Positions 25,886 to 34,560 of a stretch of 64,000 nt of DNA are shown piece by piece. The notes beneath the pieces were generated by a model that ran no database searches, was not told the DNA's origin, and worked only from the letters and a program-made list of their open reading frames with translations. How positions within the stretch are numbered: position 1 is the stretch's first letter; each line of letters begins with the position of its first letter. The position numbers and the translations under genes are program-made. Where the stretch lies: NCBI GenBank assembly GCA_937872385.1, contig CALMSO010000072.1, forward strand, positions 1 to 64,000, in the 5' to 3' direction. This stretch comes from an uncultured Saprospiraceae bacterium. GTDB lineage: Bacteria > Bacteroidota > Bacteroidia > Chitinophagales > Saprospiraceae.

Positions 25886-27622
25886 TCAAAAGTTGCCATG
25901 CCGAAGGATGGAGATAATCAGTCGGATGGCCAATAGCCCGGCAATAATAAACCCGACAAAACCCAGCACTGGTACGTGATTGACGTGGGGCGGCACATCC
26001 GCAATGACGATGAGCGAAGATCCAATAATAAGTGCCGTGAGCAAGAGTGTGAAGGCAATCCGATTGGAAACCGTTTCCATTTTATGATATAAAGGCTCCA
26101 GCCCTTTGTGTTCAAATTCGATTTGCAGGCGCCCCTCGCGCAACTTGCGAAATACATCTTCTACATCTTCCGGGAGGCTGAGCGCCATACGCGTGATGTC
26201 GCCGAGCACTTTGGCCATGCCTCGTCCGAGCTTTTGCGGACTGTACTGACGCGCCAGCAGCCGGCGTACAAATGGCTCGATGTTTTTGATAATGTTGTAT
26301 TTCGGATCCAGCATCAGCCCTACGCCTTCAATGATGACCAGCGCCTTGAGCAGCAGTAGCAAATTGGCAGGAATTCTAATTTTGTACCGAAAAAACATGC
26401 GGTTCAGTCCTTCCATTACTTCAGCGCCTTCTATCTGGTCAATAGACATTTCCGAGTAGGAGGTCAAAAACTCAACGATATCGTACTCCAAGTCTTTTTC
26501 ATGTTCAAATTGATCCACGCGTGCCAGCGCTTGCAGTGCTTTTTTTACCCCTTCCACGCTTTGCTCAGCAATGGATAGCAGGAGGTTGGACATCAACTCT
26601 TGGTCGCTTTCTAAAATGATGCCCATCATGCCAAAATCTACAAAACAAACGCGCTGGTCGGGTAGCACAAAGATGTTGCCAGGGTGCGGGTCGGCGTGAA
26701 AAAAGCCATGCCCAAACACTTGCTCGTAGTACAAATTGATACCCTTGAGCGCCAGCTCCGGGCCGCTGAGTCCAATGGCTTTCAGGGCTTCTAAATCGTT
26801 GATTTTGAACCCGTTAATGTATTCGAGACAAAGCACCCGATCGGTCGAAAACTCTGGATACCAATCGGGCACGTAAATGTCTTTGCTAAGGCGAAAATTT
26901 TGCTGAAAACGCATCAGATTCGCCGCTTCTACCGAAAAACGCAGTTCCTTGCGAATGCTGTTTTCAAACATGGTAACTAACTCAACCGGCTGAAAAGCAG
27001 CATATTGCGGAAAATAACTTTCTACAAGATGGGCTAATTGTTTTAGAATAACGATGTCTTGCTCGATCGTAGCCTTGATACCAGGGCGCTGCACCTTGAG
27101 CACTACCTCCTTGCCACCGATGAGGCGGGCGCGGTGTACCTGTGCCATAGAGGCAGCCGCAATAGATTGATAATCAAATTGTTCAAACATAACTTCCGGA
27201 GCCTTGCCAAATTCCCGAAGAAAAACCTCTCGAATCTCCGCTTCGGATACCTGAGGCGCCTGATCTTGAAAACAAGCGATTTCGGCTATCAATTCTTCCG
27301 GGAGCAGGTCGGGGCGGTTGGCAGCCAACTGGGCAAACTTGATGAAGGTGGTTCCCAATTCTTCGCACACCATGCGCATGCGCTCGTAGCGGGTGTACTC
27401 AATGACGGGGCGCCCCCGCCGCACGGGTATCCATTTTTTCGATTTGGGAATGAGCCGATTGAACGGCGGATGGGCGATAATATCCTCAAAACCGTATTTA
27501 ACTAAGGTGCTAATCACCTTTTCGTAGCGCCCGACAAGCGACGAAGCAACGGGATATGTGGCGGGTTCTTTCACGTTTTGCTCAATGTGCAGCCCTTCCG
27601 AAAGGATGGCGCTGCGTGACAA
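25886..27622 (-). CDS. UbiB/AarF/ABC1 family atypical kinase
   Basis: A 578-residue protein kinase-like protein of the UbiB/COQ8 family, linked to isoprenoid quinone metabolism. Visible features are the N-terminal KxGQ-like segment, here EELGTTFIKFAQLAANRPDLLP, the SIAAASMAQVHRA loop, the ATP-binding VVLKVQRPG, the catalytic FHADPHPGNIF and the metal-binding VDFGMMG. Two hydrophobic helices at the C-terminus (from IAFTLLLTALIIGSSLIVIA) anchor it to the membrane. The expected start is TTG at 27622; a GTG at 27574 is a possible alternative. The normal KxGQ motif reads KFAQ here, as seen in some bacterial members. It is convergent with the zinc-ribbon gene across a heptamer array. Confidence 0.9.
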   Translation of the reverse strand: MSRSAILSEGLHIEQNVKEPATYPVASSLVGRYEKVISTLVKYGFEDIIAHPPFNRLIPKSKKWIPVRRGRPVIEYTRYERMRMVCEELGTTFIKFAQLAANRPDLLPEELIAEIACFQDQAPQVSEAEIREVFLREFGKAPEVMFEQFDYQSIAAASMAQVHRARLIGGKEVVLKVQRPGIKATIEQDIVILKQLAHLVESYFPQYAAFQPVELVTMFENSIRKELRFSVEAANLMRFQQNFRLSKDIYVPDWYPEFSTDRVLCLEYINGFKINDLEALKAIGLSGPELALKGINLYYEQVFGHGFFHADPHPGNIFVLPDQRVCFVDFGMMGIILESDQELMSNLLLSIAEQSVEGVKKALQALARVDQFEHEKDLEYDIVEFLTSYSEMSIDQIEGAEVMEGLNRMFFRYKIRIPANLLLLLKALVIIEGVGLMLDPKYNIIKNIEPFVRRLLARQYSPQKLGRGMAKVLGDITRMALSLPEDVEDVFRKLREGRLQIEFEHKGLEPLYHKMETVSNRIAFTLLLTALIIGSSLIVIADVPPHVNHVPVLGFVGFIIAGLLAIRLIISILRHGNF

Positions 27623-27734
27623 ATAATACCATTTAGGATTTTCGGCGTTCGATTTCAGATTTTTAAAGCATTGAAAAACAAGGTTTTAAAAAAATACATT
27701 TGCTCTAATCGTTAGCAGGCAAGCAACCAAACCG

Positions 27735-27761
27735 AAAAGGCGACCTCCACGTAAGCCGCCT
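27735..27761 (-). terminator. possible terminator after the coiled-coil gene
   Basis: On the minus strand AGGCG and CGCCT form a short 5-bp stem with a 14-base loop, followed by TTTT. It lies about 55 bases after the coiled-coil gene stop. The stem is short, so support is moderate. Confidence 0.4.
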
Positions 27762-27817
27762 CTCCTGTCCATTCCACGAATGACATTTTGCATTGCACCG
27801 CCTGAAAAGCGCCGGTA

Positions 27818-28432
27818 TCAATTGGCAAACAAGTCCGAAAATGCTTTTTTCAGATGCTCGAAGGAGGTAGAAATTTCACTCACAAAATCGTCCACTTTAT
27901 TGGCTGCTTCCTCTTCTTTGCGCATTTTGGTTCGTACTTCGTTTACCTTTTCCAGCAAGTCGGCCCGTCGGATTTCAGCCTCGGCATTATTATCAAACTC
28001 ACTGAGTGCCAGTTGGATGCGATAAGCATCAAGGCGAGCTTTGAAATGATCCAATTGTTCGCGGAAAGCAGCGCCCAGTTCGCCATAAGCTTCCTTGATA
28101 GCGTACTCTAATTCGTAAATGGTGCGCAGCATTTGCTTTTTCTGTTCGTCGTAAGCGCGTTTTTTCGTAGCGGTTTCCACGCTGAGTAGGGCTTCGAGTG
28201 CTTCAAATTTGCCGAGAAGGTCATGCCACTTTTCTTCCGCCAATTTTTGCTCTTTGCGGAAACGGCTCTTTTGCTCGTTGACAAATTCGTTCAGATTTTT
28301 CTTTTCGCGCTCAAATAACTCCTTCGCTTCGGCTTTGCCAAGGGCCAATTGCACCTCCAGTTCGTCAAAAACGGTGCGCAACTGTTGTAGTTTTTCCTTG
28401 CCGATTTCCACAATATCTTTTTCTGGTCTCAT
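27818..28432 (-). CDS. coiled-coil protein of unknown function
   Basis: A 204-residue, highly charged protein rich in Glu, Lys, Leu and Ala, almost entirely predicted coiled coil. Examples are ELEVQLALGKAEAKELFEREKK near residues 24-45 and DLLEKVNEVRTKMRKEEEAA near the end. There is no signal peptide or membrane segment, so it is probably cytoplasmic. Unrecognised. It is followed after about 195 bases by the UbiB kinase start on the same strand, with a weak terminator between them, and preceded by the convergent-oriented hairpin at 28599. A structural or apolipoprotein-like role is possible but not shown. Confidence 0.65.
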   Translation of the reverse strand: MRPEKDIVEIGKEKLQQLRTVFDELEVQLALGKAEAKELFEREKKNLNEFVNEQKSRFRKEQKLAEEKWHDLLGKFEALEALLSVETATKKRAYDEQKKQMLRTIYELEYAIKEAYGELGAAFREQLDHFKARLDAYRIQLALSEFDNNAEAEIRRADLLEKVNEVRTKMRKEEEAANKVDDFVSEISTSFEHLKKAFSDLFAN

Positions 28433-28598
28433 GGCTGTATGGTTTTATTCAGTCCTCAAGTTAGTACTTCTACACGGCATTCTAAAATGATAAAAATCAA
28501 GGCAAAACGTGATAATTATCACTGACAATATGATGCAAACAGGGCTTTCTTTGTACTACAAAAAGATTTCAATTCGGGTGATTTTAGGGAATAGTTGA

Positions 28599-28629
28599 GG
28601 GCATCTGTTGTAATACGGATGCCCTTTTT
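28599..28629 (+). terminator. hairpin with T-tract between thiolase and coiled-coil genes
   Basis: GGGCATC and GATGCCC form a 7-bp stem with a 12-base loop, followed by TTTTT on the plus strand. Both flanking genes are on the minus strand. On that strand the hairpin lies just after the thiolase stop but has no T-tract, so it may be a thiolase 3' hairpin or stop antisense transcription. Confidence 0.55.
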
Positions 28630-28630
28630 C

Positions 28631-28655
28631 CACCCCTCAACCCCTCAACCTTTCG
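28631..28655 (-). repeat. GTTGAGGG repeat forming the thiolase 3' end
   Basis: On the minus strand GGTTGAGGGGTTGAGGGGTG. The final thiolase codons (TTG AGG GGT TGA) lie in the repeat and its TGA is the stop codon. Confidence 0.75.
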
Positions 28656-29860
28656 TACCTTTCCAATATGGTAGCATAGCCCTGCCCTACTCCGATACAC
28701 ATAGTGACCAGCGCGTAGCGTTTTTGTTGTCGTTGCAATTCGAGCGCGGCCGCAAGTAGAATACGCGCCCCCGTCATGCCCAGCGGATGCCCCAACGCAA
28801 TAGCGCCCCCGTTCGGGTTGAGCCGCGGATCGTCGTCAGAGATGCCCCACTGCCGGGTGCAGGCGAGTACTTGTGCTGCAAAAGCTTCATTGATTTCGAT
28901 AATGTCCATATCTGCCAGCGTAAGGTTTGCTTTTTGCAATGCCTTTTCAGTAGCTAATACCGGCCCGATGCCCATGATGCGCGGCTCCACGCCTGCCACC
29001 CCTGAGGCAACAATGCGTGCCATCGGTTGCAAATGGAATTGCTCCATCGCCTTGCCGGAGGCTATCAACAGCGCCGCAGCACCGTCGTTCAGTCCAGAGG
29101 CGTTGCCGGCTGTCACGGTACCTCCTGCTTTTCTAAATGCTGCCCGCAGTTGAGCCAACACTTCTAAAGAGGTATCCGGTTTGATAAATTCGTCGTCCTT
29201 TATCACGATGGGCGCGCCCTTGCGCTGCGGGATGGTGAGCGGCGCGATTTCCTGTGCCAAGCGACCATTTCGTTGGGCTTCGGCAGCTTTTTGCTGAGAG
29301 CGCCAAGCGAACAAATCTTGGTCTTCGCGGCTGATATGATACTGATCCACAAGGTTTTCGGCTGTTTCGCCCATTGCGTCGGTGCCGTAGCGTTGCTGCA
29401 TGAGTGGATTAATAAACCGCCAGCCAAAGCTGGAGTCGTGCATTTGGGCATCATTGCCGAAAGGGCGCGAAGTTTTAGAAATCACCCAGGGGGCGCGCGT
29501 CATGTGCTCCACACCGCCGGTTATAAAAAGATCGCCATCGCCCGTTTGAATAGCTCGATGGGCGTGAATGGTTGCCGACATTCCGGATGCACAAAGCCGA
29601 TTGACGGTTTCGCCGGGTACTGTGACGGGCAGCCCAGCCAGCAGCAGCGCCATACGGGCCACGTTGCGGTTGTCTTCGCCAGCCTGATTGGCGCAGCCGA
29701 AAATGACGTCGTCAATAGCAGCGGGTGAAAGCTCGGGGTGTCGTTCTAGTAAAGCCCTTATGACGTGCGCGGCCAAATCGTCGGTACGCACCGGAGCCAA
29801 AGCGCCGCCAAATTTGCCGATAGGCGTGCGGATGCCATCAATGAGAAATGTTTCTTGCAT
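28637..29860 (-). CDS. pcaF: acetyl-CoA acyltransferase, 3-oxoadipyl-CoA thiolase type
   Basis: A 407-residue thiolase. The active-site Cys is in NRLCASGMSA near residue 90, followed by INEAFAAQ, GGAIALGHPLGMTG with the catalytic His, and MCIGVGQG with the second Cys. The GCANQAGEDNRNVARMA segment near residue 58 and the CIGVGQG variant (ordinary acetyl-CoA thiolases have CIGGGQG) point to the 3-oxoadipyl-CoA thiolase group (PcaF/PaaJ). No beta-ketoadipate or phenylacetate genes are nearby, so specificity is uncertain. The start at 29860 is where the conserved ETFLIDGIRTPIGKF begins. The last residues RLRG and the stop lie in a GTTGA repeat. Confidence 0.85.
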   Translation of the reverse strand: MQETFLIDGIRTPIGKFGGALAPVRTDDLAAHVIRALLERHPELSPAAIDDVIFGCANQAGEDNRNVARMALLLAGLPVTVPGETVNRLCASGMSATIHAHRAIQTGDGDLFITGGVEHMTRAPWVISKTSRPFGNDAQMHDSSFGWRFINPLMQQRYGTDAMGETAENLVDQYHISREDQDLFAWRSQQKAAEAQRNGRLAQEIAPLTIPQRKGAPIVIKDDEFIKPDTSLEVLAQLRAAFRKAGGTVTAGNASGLNDGAAALLIASGKAMEQFHLQPMARIVASGVAGVEPRIMGIGPVLATEKALQKANLTLADMDIIEINEAFAAQVLACTRQWGISDDDPRLNPNGGAIALGHPLGMTGARILLAAALELQRQQKRYALVTMCIGVGQGYATILERYERLRG

Positions 29861-30046
29861 AATTGGGTGTATTTTGGTTAGGAGAATCGCAAAACCGTCC
29901 TTACTTTTACCTGCCAAAAGTACAAGCCGGACGTAAATTTGTTGGCATCTTTGCAAAATTTTCTGCTCGATATGCTGTTTTACAAAAAACGATACGCATT
30001 GCGAACGCAAAACAATTGGCTCACATTCAAAAACACGAAGGGATAT

Positions 30047-30508
30047 ATGAAAGCACTACAAATTATGACTTTTTTGCTGCTTGGCGCAATAGTGCTGAGC
30101 TGTGGCTCGAAAGAAAAAACCGGTGAAGAAGGCGGACAAAGCCCTCAGGAAAAAGAGCAACACCAATTTTACAACCAGATGATGGCCGTACACGACGAAG
30201 TAATGCCCAGAATGGGCGAATTGGTGCGGCTGACCCAGGGGCTGGAAGACAAACTGAAAGCCATGCCCAATGCCGATGCCGTACAACGCAACAACATTGA
30301 GCAGACCATCGAAGCCCTGCAATACGCCGACGGCGGCATGATGATGTGGATGCGCGAAGTACAACCGCTCGACCAGCTACGCCAGTCCATGAGCCACGAA
30401 GAAATTATGGCTTACATCCAGCAAGAACAGGTGAAAGTAGAAAAAGTGAAGGAAAACATCCTCACCAGCCTCGATGCAGCCAAGCAATTGTTGGACTCTC
30501 TGAATTAA
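30047..30508 (+). CDS. small lipoprotein of unknown function
   Basis: A 153-residue predicted lipoprotein. The signal peptide ends in the lipobox GAIVLSC, followed by a short acidic and Gly-rich linker. The mature part is helical and Met-rich (MMAVHDEVMPRMGELVRLTQGLEDKL, DGGMMMWMREVQPLD), with heptad-like patterns suggesting a coiled coil. Such DUF-type Met-rich helical lipoproteins are common in Bacteroidota, with unknown role. The start at 30047 gives a normal-length signal peptide; upstream in-frame codons to 29939 overlap the divergent thiolase promoter region. A likely terminator follows at 30553. Confidence 0.75.
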   Translation: MKALQIMTFLLLGAIVLSCGSKEKTGEEGGQSPQEKEQHQFYNQMMAVHDEVMPRMGELVRLTQGLEDKLKAMPNADAVQRNNIEQTIEALQYADGGMMMWMREVQPLDQLRQSMSHEEIMAYIQQEQVKVEKVKENILTSLDAAKQLLDSLN

Positions 30509-30545
30509 AACTTCAAAAACAGGCAACTGGCTAAACACGGCTCAG

Positions 30546-30591
30546 GTGGTATTTCCCGTACAAAACGACGGAAGTTCCACCGTTTTTTTAC
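30546..30591 (+). terminator. probable terminator after the lipoprotein gene
   Basis: GGTGG...TTCC and GGAAGTTCCACC form an interrupted stem with a ~14-base loop, followed by GTTTTTTT. It lies about 45 bases after the lipoprotein stop. Confidence 0.6.
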
Positions 30592-30766
30592 CAAAAAACT
30601 TGATTTTCTGCTGTACGAAACGCTATTTGCAAATTAATTTTTAAGTGCCGGCGGCGATACTTTGGCTGCGAAAATTGTTTATACTAAAATGACTCAACTT
30701 TGGCGCGACAGAAGCCAGCAATCTATTTTATAATCCTGTTGACAAAAACACAATCATCAAGCAATC

Positions 30767-33511
30767 ATGAGCGATTTTTCTTTCATTACCAATGCACATC
30801 CCAACTACATAGACTCCCTATACGAGCAGTATCAGCACGACCCTGAACTGGTAGAAGCCAGTTGGCGGCACTTTTTCAAAGGCTACGATTATGCCGGCGA
30901 AGGCAATGGCCATGCGACCAATGGAGCAACGACCGCAGCACCTCCCGACCAGATTCTGCGTGAATTGCGCGTGCTGTCGCTCATTTTTGCTTATCGCAAT
31001 CGGGGACATTTGTTGTCCACCACCAACCCCATCAAGCCGCGCCGCGACCGTAGCCCCAAGCTCTCGCTGTCAGATTTCAGTCTGTCGGAAGCCGATTTGG
31101 ATACTGTTTTCGTAGCGGGCAAGGAGATTGGGCTGGAAAATGCCACCCTCCGCGAAATCATTGAGCGCCTGCAATATGTGTATTGCGGCAATATCGGCTT
31201 TCAGTTTCAGCATATTCAAGACCGCGACAAGCGCCGCTGGATTCGTACCCGCGTAGAGCGCATCAGCAAGGAAAACGGTTTCAATTTTCCGATAGAAAAG
31301 AAGCGCCGTATTCTCGAAAAACTCAACGGTGCCGTGGCTTTTGAAGAGTTTTTGCACAAAAAATTTGTGGGTCAGAAGCGCTTTTCCTTAGAAGGTGGCG
31401 AAAATACCATTGTAGCCTTAGACGGCATTATCAATCATGCTACCGACGGCGGCGTGGAGGAAGTGATTATAGGCATGGCGCACCGGGGCCGCCTGAATGT
31501 ACTGGCCAATACCCTCGGCAAAACCTACGCCCAGATTTTCAAAGAATTTGAAGGCGATATGCCTGCCAATATGAGTTTTGGCGATGGCGACGTGAAGTAT
31601 CATCTCGGTTTTTCATCGCAAGTGACGACGCCCGCTGGCAAGAGTGTTTATTTGAAATTAGTGCCCAACCCCTCGCACCTCGAAGCGGTGAACCCAGTAG
31701 TGGAAGGCTTTGCACGCGCTAAGGCCGATCTTTTGTACGATAGCGATTACGACCGCATTCTGCCCATTCTCATCCACGGCGATGCAGCCATTGCAGGGCA
31801 GGGCATTATGTACGAAACTGTGCAAATGAGCCTTTTGAAAGGGTATTACACTGGCGGCACCATTCACTTTGTTATTAATAATCAGGTGGGGTTCACGACC
31901 GATTTTGACGATGCGCGCTCTTCGACTTATTGCACAGGTGTAGCCAGCGTAGTGCAGGCACCGGTTTTTCATGTGAATGGAGATGACGCCGAGGCAGTAC
32001 AATTTGTAGCAGAACTCGCAGTGGAATATCGGCAAGCCTTCAATACGGATGTTTTTATTGATATGGTTTGCTATCGCAAGCATGGGCACAACGAAGGCGA
32101 CGACCCGGAGTTCACACAGCCAGAAATGTACAAATTCATCAAAGGGCGCAAAAATCCGCGCCAGATGTATTCCGATACCCTGGTAGGTCGTGGCGACGTG
32201 GACGAAAACTTAGCCAAGGAAATGGAGCGCTCTTTCAAGGATTTTTTACAAGACCGCTTAGATGAAGTGCAGCAACAGGAGTTAGAATATGAATACCAGG
32301 AAACCGAGCAGGCTTGGCGTCAACTCAAGCGCTCGCATCAAGTAAAGCCAGAAGACTTCGACTTCTCGCCAGAAACGGGCATTGACCGGGCTATGATTGA
32401 TCGTATCCTGAAGCATTTGATTACTTTGCCGAAAGGCTTTACGTCCTTACCCAAAGTGAAGCGCCTGATGAAAGCGACCCAGGAAAAAATAGAGCAAGAC
32501 AAGCTCGATTGGGCTTTGGGTGAACTGATGGCTTATGGCAGCATTTTGCTGAGCGGACAAGACGTGCGCATGAGCGGGCAAGATGTAAAGCGGGGTACTT
32601 TTTCGCACCGCCACTCGGTATTGCGGGATGTAGAAACCTACGAAGAATACAATCGCCTCGCGCATTTGTCTGATAATCAAGGGCAATTTCGTATTTTCAA
32701 TTCGCTGCTGTCAGAATTTGGCGTGCTGGGTTTTGAGTACGGCTACTCCTTATCTTCCCCCAACACTTTGGTCATTTGGGAAGCGCAGTTTGGCGATTTT
32801 TACAATGGCGCTCAAACCATCATTGACCAGTTTATTACTTCCAGCGAAAGCAAATGGCAGCGCATGAGCGGCTTGGTACTCCTCTTGCCACACGGCTACG
32901 AAGGGCAAGGCCCCGAGCACTCCAGTGCCCGGCTGGAACGCTTTTTGCAAAACTGCGCCGAGTACAATATGACCGTAGCAAACGTGACTACGCCGGCCAA
33001 CTTTTTCCATCTGCTGCGGCGGCAGCTGGCGCGCCCATTCCGCAAGCCATTGATCGTAATGTCGCCCAAATCTTTATTGCGGCATCCGGAGTGTGTTTCG
33101 GGCATTGCCGATTTTGCAACAGGGCAGGCCTTCCGCGAAGTACTCGACGATGCCCATGTGCAGGATGCCAAAAAAGTAAAGCGGCTGTTGCTTTGCTCAG
33201 GCAAGGTATATTATGATTTGCTAGCCGAACAACGCGACAAAAACCGCCAGGATGTGGCCATTGTGCGCTTAGAGCAGTTGTATCCCTATCCGGAAAAGCA
33301 GTTGGAAGCCGTTTTTGAAAAATACAACAAAGCAGCGCTGTACTGGGTACAGGAAGAACCTGCCAATATGGGCGGCTGGCAACACATACAACGCTTTTGT
33401 CAGCGAAAAATAGAGTTGGTAGCACGCAAAGCCAGCGCTTCGCCGGCTACGGGTTTCAAGAAAAAGCACGACAAGGAGCAGGCAGAACTTGTAGAAAAGG
33501 CTTTCGTCTAA
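30767..33511 (+). CDS. sucA: 2-oxoglutarate dehydrogenase E1 component
   Basis: The thiamin diphosphate-dependent E1 subunit of the 2-oxoglutarate dehydrogenase complex of the TCA cycle, 914 residues (E. coli SucA is 933). The N-terminal FITNAHPNYIDSLYEQYQHDPELVEASWRHFF peptide that binds E2 is present. GMAHRGRLNVLANTLGK near 240 and FHVNGDDAEAVQF near 395 are cofactor segments, and LLPHGYEGQGPEHSSARLERFLQ is the transketolase-like pyrimidine domain. The C-terminus has the REVLDD and QEEPANMGGW segments. The E2 gene (sucB), usually next, is not downstream: a MITE-like element and a coiled-coil nuclease-like gene follow. Confidence 0.96.
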   Translation: MSDFSFITNAHPNYIDSLYEQYQHDPELVEASWRHFFKGYDYAGEGNGHATNGATTAAPPDQILRELRVLSLIFAYRNRGHLLSTTNPIKPRRDRSPKLSLSDFSLSEADLDTVFVAGKEIGLENATLREIIERLQYVYCGNIGFQFQHIQDRDKRRWIRTRVERISKENGFNFPIEKKRRILEKLNGAVAFEEFLHKKFVGQKRFSLEGGENTIVALDGIINHATDGGVEEVIIGMAHRGRLNVLANTLGKTYAQIFKEFEGDMPANMSFGDGDVKYHLGFSSQVTTPAGKSVYLKLVPNPSHLEAVNPVVEGFARAKADLLYDSDYDRILPILIHGDAAIAGQGIMYETVQMSLLKGYYTGGTIHFVINNQVGFTTDFDDARSSTYCTGVASVVQAPVFHVNGDDAEAVQFVAELAVEYRQAFNTDVFIDMVCYRKHGHNEGDDPEFTQPEMYKFIKGRKNPRQMYSDTLVGRGDVDENLAKEMERSFKDFLQDRLDEVQQQELEYEYQETEQAWRQLKRSHQVKPEDFDFSPETGIDRAMIDRILKHLITLPKGFTSLPKVKRLMKATQEKIEQDKLDWALGELMAYGSILLSGQDVRMSGQDVKRGTFSHRHSVLRDVETYEEYNRLAHLSDNQGQFRIFNSLLSEFGVLGFEYGYSLSSPNTLVIWEAQFGDFYNGAQTIIDQFITSSESKWQRMSGLVLLLPHGYEGQGPEHSSARLERFLQNCAEYNMTVANVTTPANFFHLLRRQLARPFRKPLIVMSPKSLLRHPECVSGIADFATGQAFREVLDDAHVQDAKKVKRLLLCSGKVYYDLLAEQRDKNRQDVAIVRLEQLYPYPEKQLEAVFEKYNKAALYWVQEEPANMGGWQHIQRFCQRKIELVARKASASPATGFKKKHDKEQAELVEKAFV

Positions 33512-33603
33512 TAAGCGTTTGCAAGAATCAATCACAGGGCAAATCAGAAAATATTGCTGGATTCGCCTTTCTTTTTTGAATTTTTTTCTGCAATTTGCTG
33601 TTG

Positions 33604-33770
33604 TTAGAGTATGTTTAAATTTCATACTTTGGTCTGCAAATGTTCATCTATGGAACCTCACTTTGCCTTTTTCTCGCTCCGTAGCGCTGCTATGCAGCTC
33701 AAAAAACGCTTCGTGAGAACCCAAATCTGATCATTTTCGACTTCAAAAACGAATTTTAAACATACTCTTA
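33604..33770. mobile_element. MITE-like element, 161 bp with 13-bp inverted ends
   Basis: GAGTATGTTTAAA at 33607-33619 is repeated in inverted orientation at 33755-33767. The match extends to 16 of 17 bases. TTA flanks both sides (33604-33606, 33768-33770) as a putative 3-bp target duplication, the size and TNA form seen in some IS5-group elements. There is no reading frame inside. The element ends 17 bases before the next gene start, so it may affect that gene's expression. Its parent element is not in the window. Confidence 0.75.
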
Positions 33771-33786
33771 GAAAAAATATGCTGTT

Positions 33787-34560
33787 ATGGCTTCCGAGCT
33801 AAAGGAAAAAGTCAGTTTTCTCGAAGAAACACTCAATCGTTTTATTATCAACAGTGATAAAGCGCTGTATCGTCTGTCGGATGAAATGCAGAGTCTGAGC
33901 AAGGAAATGAAAGCGTTTAAAAACGAGATGAAGGAGTTCAAGGACGAGATGAAGGAGTTCAAGGACGAGATGAAGGAGTTTAAAGACGAGATGAAAACGT
34001 TCAAAGACGAGATGAAGGAGTTTAAAGACGAGATGAAAACGTTCAAAGACTTCGTCACTGCCGATATTGAAGAATCGAGGCGGGAGCGGCGAGAAATGAA
34101 TAAAAGATGGGGCGACATTGCTAACCGGCTGGGTACCTTTGCCGAAGATATTGCTGCGCCCAATCTGCCGCGCATTGCCAAAGAGTTGTTTGGCGAGCAG
34201 GAAGAGTTGTACAAGGCGGTGCGGCTGCGCGCTCAATATCAGGATGCCAATACACCAAAACGCGTGTATGAATTCGATGGCGTTTTGGAGACAGAGCGCA
34301 AGGTGTTTTTATTAGAATGCAAGAGCTACATCCGAATGGATGATATTAATGCCATTCCTAAGTTGGCTGAGCGTTTTCTAGGCTGCTTTCCGCTATACCG
34401 GGAAAAGGAGCTGATTACCGTTTTCGCCAGCATGAGCATCCCGGATAATGTCTTGAAAAAACTAACTACGCTCGAGGTGTATGCAATGGCGATGGGCGAC
34501 GACAATATGAACGTGCTTAATTTTGAGGCTATTCAAAACAAAAAAGCCAGTCGTAACTAA
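33787..34560 (+). CDS. coiled-coil protein with PD-(D/E)xK nuclease-like domain (DUF3782-like)
   Basis: A 257-residue protein. Residues 25-90 are a long coiled coil made of near-perfect heptads (KEFKDEM) encoded by seven 21-base repeats. The C-terminal ~150 residues resemble the DUF3782-type restriction-endonuclease-like fold, with NRLGTFAEDIAAPNLPRIAKE as a linker signature and a possible active site Asp164 (YEFDG), Glu177 and Lys179 (LLECKS). Such proteins occur in multicopy families in cyanobacteria and Bacteroidota with unclear roles. The ATG at 33787 lies just past a MITE-like element. The gene ends tail to tail with the phosphatase gene, sharing CTAA. Confidence 0.75.
   Translation: MASELKEKVSFLEETLNRFIINSDKALYRLSDEMQSLSKEMKAFKNEMKEFKDEMKEFKDEMKEFKDEMKTFKDEMKEFKDEMKTFKDFVTADIEESRRERREMNKRWGDIANRLGTFAEDIAAPNLPRIAKELFGEQEELYKAVRLRAQYQDANTPKRVYEFDGVLETERKVFLLECKSYIRMDDINAIPKLAERFLGCFPLYREKELITVFASMSIPDNVLKKLTTLEVYAMAMGDDNMNVLNFEAIQNKKASRN
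33904..34050 (+). repeat. in-frame 21-bp tandem repeat, seven copies
   Basis: Seven 21-base units encode seven coiled-coil heptads. Units 2 and 3 are identical, and the pair of units 4-5 (33967-34008) is identical to units 6-7 (34009-34050), a sign of recent expansion. Copy changes keep the reading frame. Confidence 0.95.
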
